Both the position numbers and the translations under genes were made by a program. Shown here in pieces: positions 5,784 through 7,622 of a DNA stretch of 7,622 nucleotides. The stretch comes from an uncultured Chloroflexota bacterium (lineage in GTDB: Bacteria > Chloroflexota > Anaerolineae > B4-G1 > DUEL01), in NCBI GenBank assembly GCA_937138275.1, contig CAKZOY010000583.1, positions 1 to 7,622 of the forward strand. Reading direction: 5' to 3'. Below the pieces are notes generated by a model that did no database searches, was not told where the DNA came from, and saw nothing but the letters and a program-made list of their open reading frames with translations. Position 1 is the first letter of the stretch, and the number at the start of each line of letters is the position of its first letter.

Positions 5784-5806
5784 CCATATCGTACCAAGGA
5801 GCAGAG

Positions 5807-7036
5807 ATGTCAACTGCCGAAAAACCCAGAATTTCCATCCTCACCATGCTCCTCTACAGCGTAGCCAGCCTGGGCATGGGGTTCTTTTACGCCTTCGCGA
5901 ACTTTTCGCTCCCCCTCTACCTCCGCACTTATACCGCCAGCGACGCGCTCATCGGCATCCTGGCGAACACCCGCTCCTTTGCCGGAGCGATCATCCAGCC
6001 TCTGGTCGGGGTCTGGAGCGACCGGACCTGGACCCGCCTGGGCCGACGCCGTCCCTTTTTCGTCACCGCGATGCCCGCCGTGGCAGTCCTGATCCTCCTC
6101 TGCGCGCTGCGCCCCCCCTTCGCCGTGGTCATTCCGACCGTCCTGCTGATGACCGTACTCTTCAACGTAGGCGCCGACCCCTACATGGCACTCCAGGCCG
6201 ATATCACCCCCCTGGAGCAGCGGGGGACCATTAACAGCCTCGCGACGATGCTGGGCGCCGTGGGCCAGTTGGCCTTTGCCCTCATCAGCGGACTGGTCCT
6301 CTGGGGCATCAATCCCTCCTACAGTTTCCTGTTCGTCGCCCTCGGGCTGGTGCTGGCGTTCGCCGTGACCGCGGCGACGATACGGGAGCACCCGCGCCAA
6401 ACGGAAGCGTACCGCCCCCTGCGATTGGGGGAACACATCGCCACCCTCCCGCGCTACCGGGAAGCGTTCAAGTTCTACATCGTCCAGTTCCTGCTCTGGT
6501 TCGGTATCAACGCGGCGACCCCCTTCCTGACACTGTTCGCCAGCCGCGAGATCGCCGGGGTGGACGAAAGTCTGGCCCAACTGCTGGCGGGCCTGCTGCT
6601 GGCGGTCACTGCCATCTGTGCCATTCCGGTGGGCATCCTGGGCGACCGCTATAGCCGAAAGCGCCTGTTGGGGATCGGCCTGGCGCTCTTCGGGGTCAGC
6701 GCTCTGCTGGCGGCGCTCCTGGCCCGGAACGTGACCGAAATCGCCATCCTGCTGGTCATCATCGGCATCGGCAACGCCGCCCACACCGTCCTCTCCTACC
6801 CCCTGCTGACCGAACTGGTCCCGGTGGAGCGCATCGGCGAGTTCTGGGGCATCAACACCTTCTTCGCCTCATCGGCCGCCCTGATCTCTGCGGCGCTGGC
6901 GGGCGCTCTGGCAGACATCTTCCAGACCTACCGGGCTGTATTCGTACTGACCGGCCTCTGCCTGCTGGCCGCGCTGGTGGCCCTCCAGTTCGTCCACCCC
7001 GAACGCGCTCCGAAGCAAATCCAGGAGGCCATATGA
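5807..7036 (+). CDS. MFS sugar transporter, GPH/SUT-like
   Basis: A 409-residue inner-membrane protein with about twelve hydrophobic segments and a short polar N-terminus. The loop after the second segment reads GVWSDRTWTRLGRRRPF (68-84). This is the form of the MFS signature seen in glycoside-pentoside-hexuronide/cation symporters and sucrose-type carriers. The matching loop in the second half is GDRYSRKR (279-286). ADPYMALQADITPLEQRG near residue 125 resembles the conserved ALxxDxxP(x)xxRG loop of that group. Proton- or cation-driven uptake of a sugar or glycoside is likely; export cannot be excluded. The ATG at 5807 follows AAGGAG by 5 bases. Its stop overlaps the start of the GH38-like gene (ATGA), so the two proteins are probably made together and handle the same substrate. 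Confidence 0.85.
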   Translation: MSTAEKPRISILTMLLYSVASLGMGFFYAFANFSLPLYLRTYTASDALIGILANTRSFAGAIIQPLVGVWSDRTWTRLGRRRPFFVTAMPAVAVLILLCALRPPFAVVIPTVLLMTVLFNVGADPYMALQADITPLEQRGTINSLATMLGAVGQLAFALISGLVLWGINPSYSFLFVALGLVLAFAVTAATIREHPRQTEAYRPLRLGEHIATLPRYREAFKFYIVQFLLWFGINAATPFLTLFASREIAGVDESLAQLLAGLLLAVTAICAIPVGILGDRYSRKRLLGIGLALFGVSALLAALLARNVTEIAILLVIIGIGNAAHTVLSYPLLTELVPVERIGEFWGINTFFASSAALISAALAGALADIFQTYRAVFVLTGLCLLAALVALQFVHPERAPKQIQEAI

Positions 7037-7622
7037 ACATCTACGATACGGCGGTCTCCCTTCTGACCTCCCGCCGGATGCCCCGGTTCCTCCTGCGGGG
7101 GATTGTGCGGACGGCGGTCCATCTCCTGCGTCGCCGCCTGGAGCAGGAGGACCGCCGTCAGGCCGCCGCGCCGCCTGCCCACCCTGCCCCGGCCGGCCCC
7201 CTGGCTCTGGTGGACGGCTACCACGGCGGGGTGGTCTTCTGGGACTGGCTGGCGCTCCCCGACGGGGGCCTCTGGTATCTTTACAACTGGCCCCTGTGCT
7301 TGCGACCGGCGGTGGAACGGGCCCTGCGCGACCCCCGCTTCAAAGTCGTCCTGGACCTGGACGCCTGGACTTTTGAGGAGATGTCCCGGAAAGCCCCCGA
7401 GGCCGTCGGACAGATGCGGGAGGCGATCCGGGCGGGACGGCTGGAAATTGTCAACGGCACCTACGGGCAACCCCTGGCGATGTCGGTCAGCGGGGAGTCG
7501 TTCATCCGGCATCTCTTTTACGGACTGGAGGCCATCCGCCGGACGCTGGAGGCCGATGTGGACGTCTTCTACTCCCAGGAACCGGCCTACTTTCCCCAGT
7601 TGCCCCAGATTCTGTGCGGTTT
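7033..7622 (+). CDS. GH38-like (alpha-mannosidase-related) protein, N-terminal part
   Basis: Open frame of 196 complete codons running off the window. The ATG overlaps the transporter stop (ATGA, 7033-7036) and has AGGAGG at 7023-7028. After a basic N-terminus without a clear signal peptide, the sequence follows the GH38 catalytic domain: LALVDGYHGG (57-66), AGRLEIVNGTYGQP (134-147), SGESFIRHLFYGLEAIRR (153-170) and YFPQLPQIL (186-194). SGES-x-x-R-x-L-x-YG and QLPQIL are strong family marks. The expected catalytic residues are not where classical GH38 enzymes have them. No HxD metal motif is present, the position of the nucleophile aspartate before SGES appears to be L148, and the LPDxFG segment reads SQEPAY (181-186). 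It may be a divergent subfamily using other residues (E183, for example) or a non-hydrolytic homologue. The C-terminal domains lie outside the window. Family call fairly secure; activity uncertain. Confidence 0.7.
   Translation, partial: MNIYDTAVSLLTSRRMPRFLLRGIVRTAVHLLRRRLEQEDRRQAAAPPAHPAPAGPLALVDGYHGGVVFWDWLALPDGGLWYLYNWPLCLRPAVERALRDPRFKVVLDLDAWTFEEMSRKAPEAVGQMREAIRAGRLEIVNGTYGQPLAMSVSGESFIRHLFYGLEAIRRTLEADVDVFYSQEPAYFPQLPQILCG

Noticed and set aside
4520..5797. Long minus-strand open frame (425 codons) opposite the SDR gene
   Set aside because: It shadows the SDR gene and repeat island; the sense strand has Rossmann and YxxxK motifs and a good ribosome binding site.
5810..6784. Long minus-strand open frame (324 codons) opposite the transporter gene
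   Set aside because: Highly polar, Gln/Asp/Gly-rich shadow of a membrane-protein gene; no ribosome binding site or domain seen.

Overview
The window is a densely packed, GC-rich (roughly 65% by eye) stretch of bacterial DNA. All eight recognisable genes lie on the + strand. The organism cannot be named from sequence alone. The gene content is that of a sugar- and sugar-acid-degrading heterotroph. The intergenic repeats (a 7-bp-period CGTAAAA/CGGAATA tract, and a CTCTGCG...GTCTCTGCGGTTT element) resemble repeats I associate with Chloroflexota such as Anaerolineae-like genomes. That assignment is a moderate-confidence inference.

Layout: (1) 1-117, a non-coding leader with a perfect 9-bp hairpin, a four-run G-tract and a small terminator-like hairpin plus T7 directly before the first gene. 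(2) 118-2613, a tight block: 2-keto-3-deoxygluconate kinase (kdgK), KDPG aldolase (eda) and a metallo-beta-lactamase-fold hydrolase. (3) 2614-2688, an eight-unit 7-bp-period tract ending at a near-perfect Shine-Dalgarno. (4) 2689-4578, an RraA/HMG-aldolase-family protein followed 12 nt later by an enolase-superfamily sugar-acid dehydratase with glucarate-dehydratase-like active-site residues. (5) 4579-4783, a 205-bp repeat-filled gap. (6) 4784-5740, an extended short-chain dehydrogenase (SDR). (7) 5807-7036, an MFS/GPH-like sugar transporter, overlapping by ATGA with (8) 7033 to the window end, the N-terminal part of a divergent GH38 (alpha-mannosidase-like) protein cut off by the edge. No gene-free stretch exceeds 300 bases.

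How the genes may work together: the kinase and aldolase form the lower Entner-Doudoroff branch, KDG to KDPG to pyruvate plus glyceraldehyde-3-phosphate. The dehydratase could supply a 2-keto-3-deoxy sugar acid. The SDR could oxidise a sugar and the MBL-fold protein could open a lactone. The RraA-family protein could be a second aldolase or decarboxylase acting on a dehydrated acid. The transporter and GH38-like protein would supply substrate. Only the kinase/aldolase step is well supported; the rest is inferred from context.

The most striking non-gene signal is compositional. By my hand scan the tetranucleotide TCGA is absent from all 7,622 bases. AGCT occurs once, in the non-coding leader. 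Codon choice at Ile-Glu, Phe-Asp, Glu-Leu, Lys-Leu and Gln-Leu junctions appears to step around both words. This looks like avoidance driven by restriction-modification.
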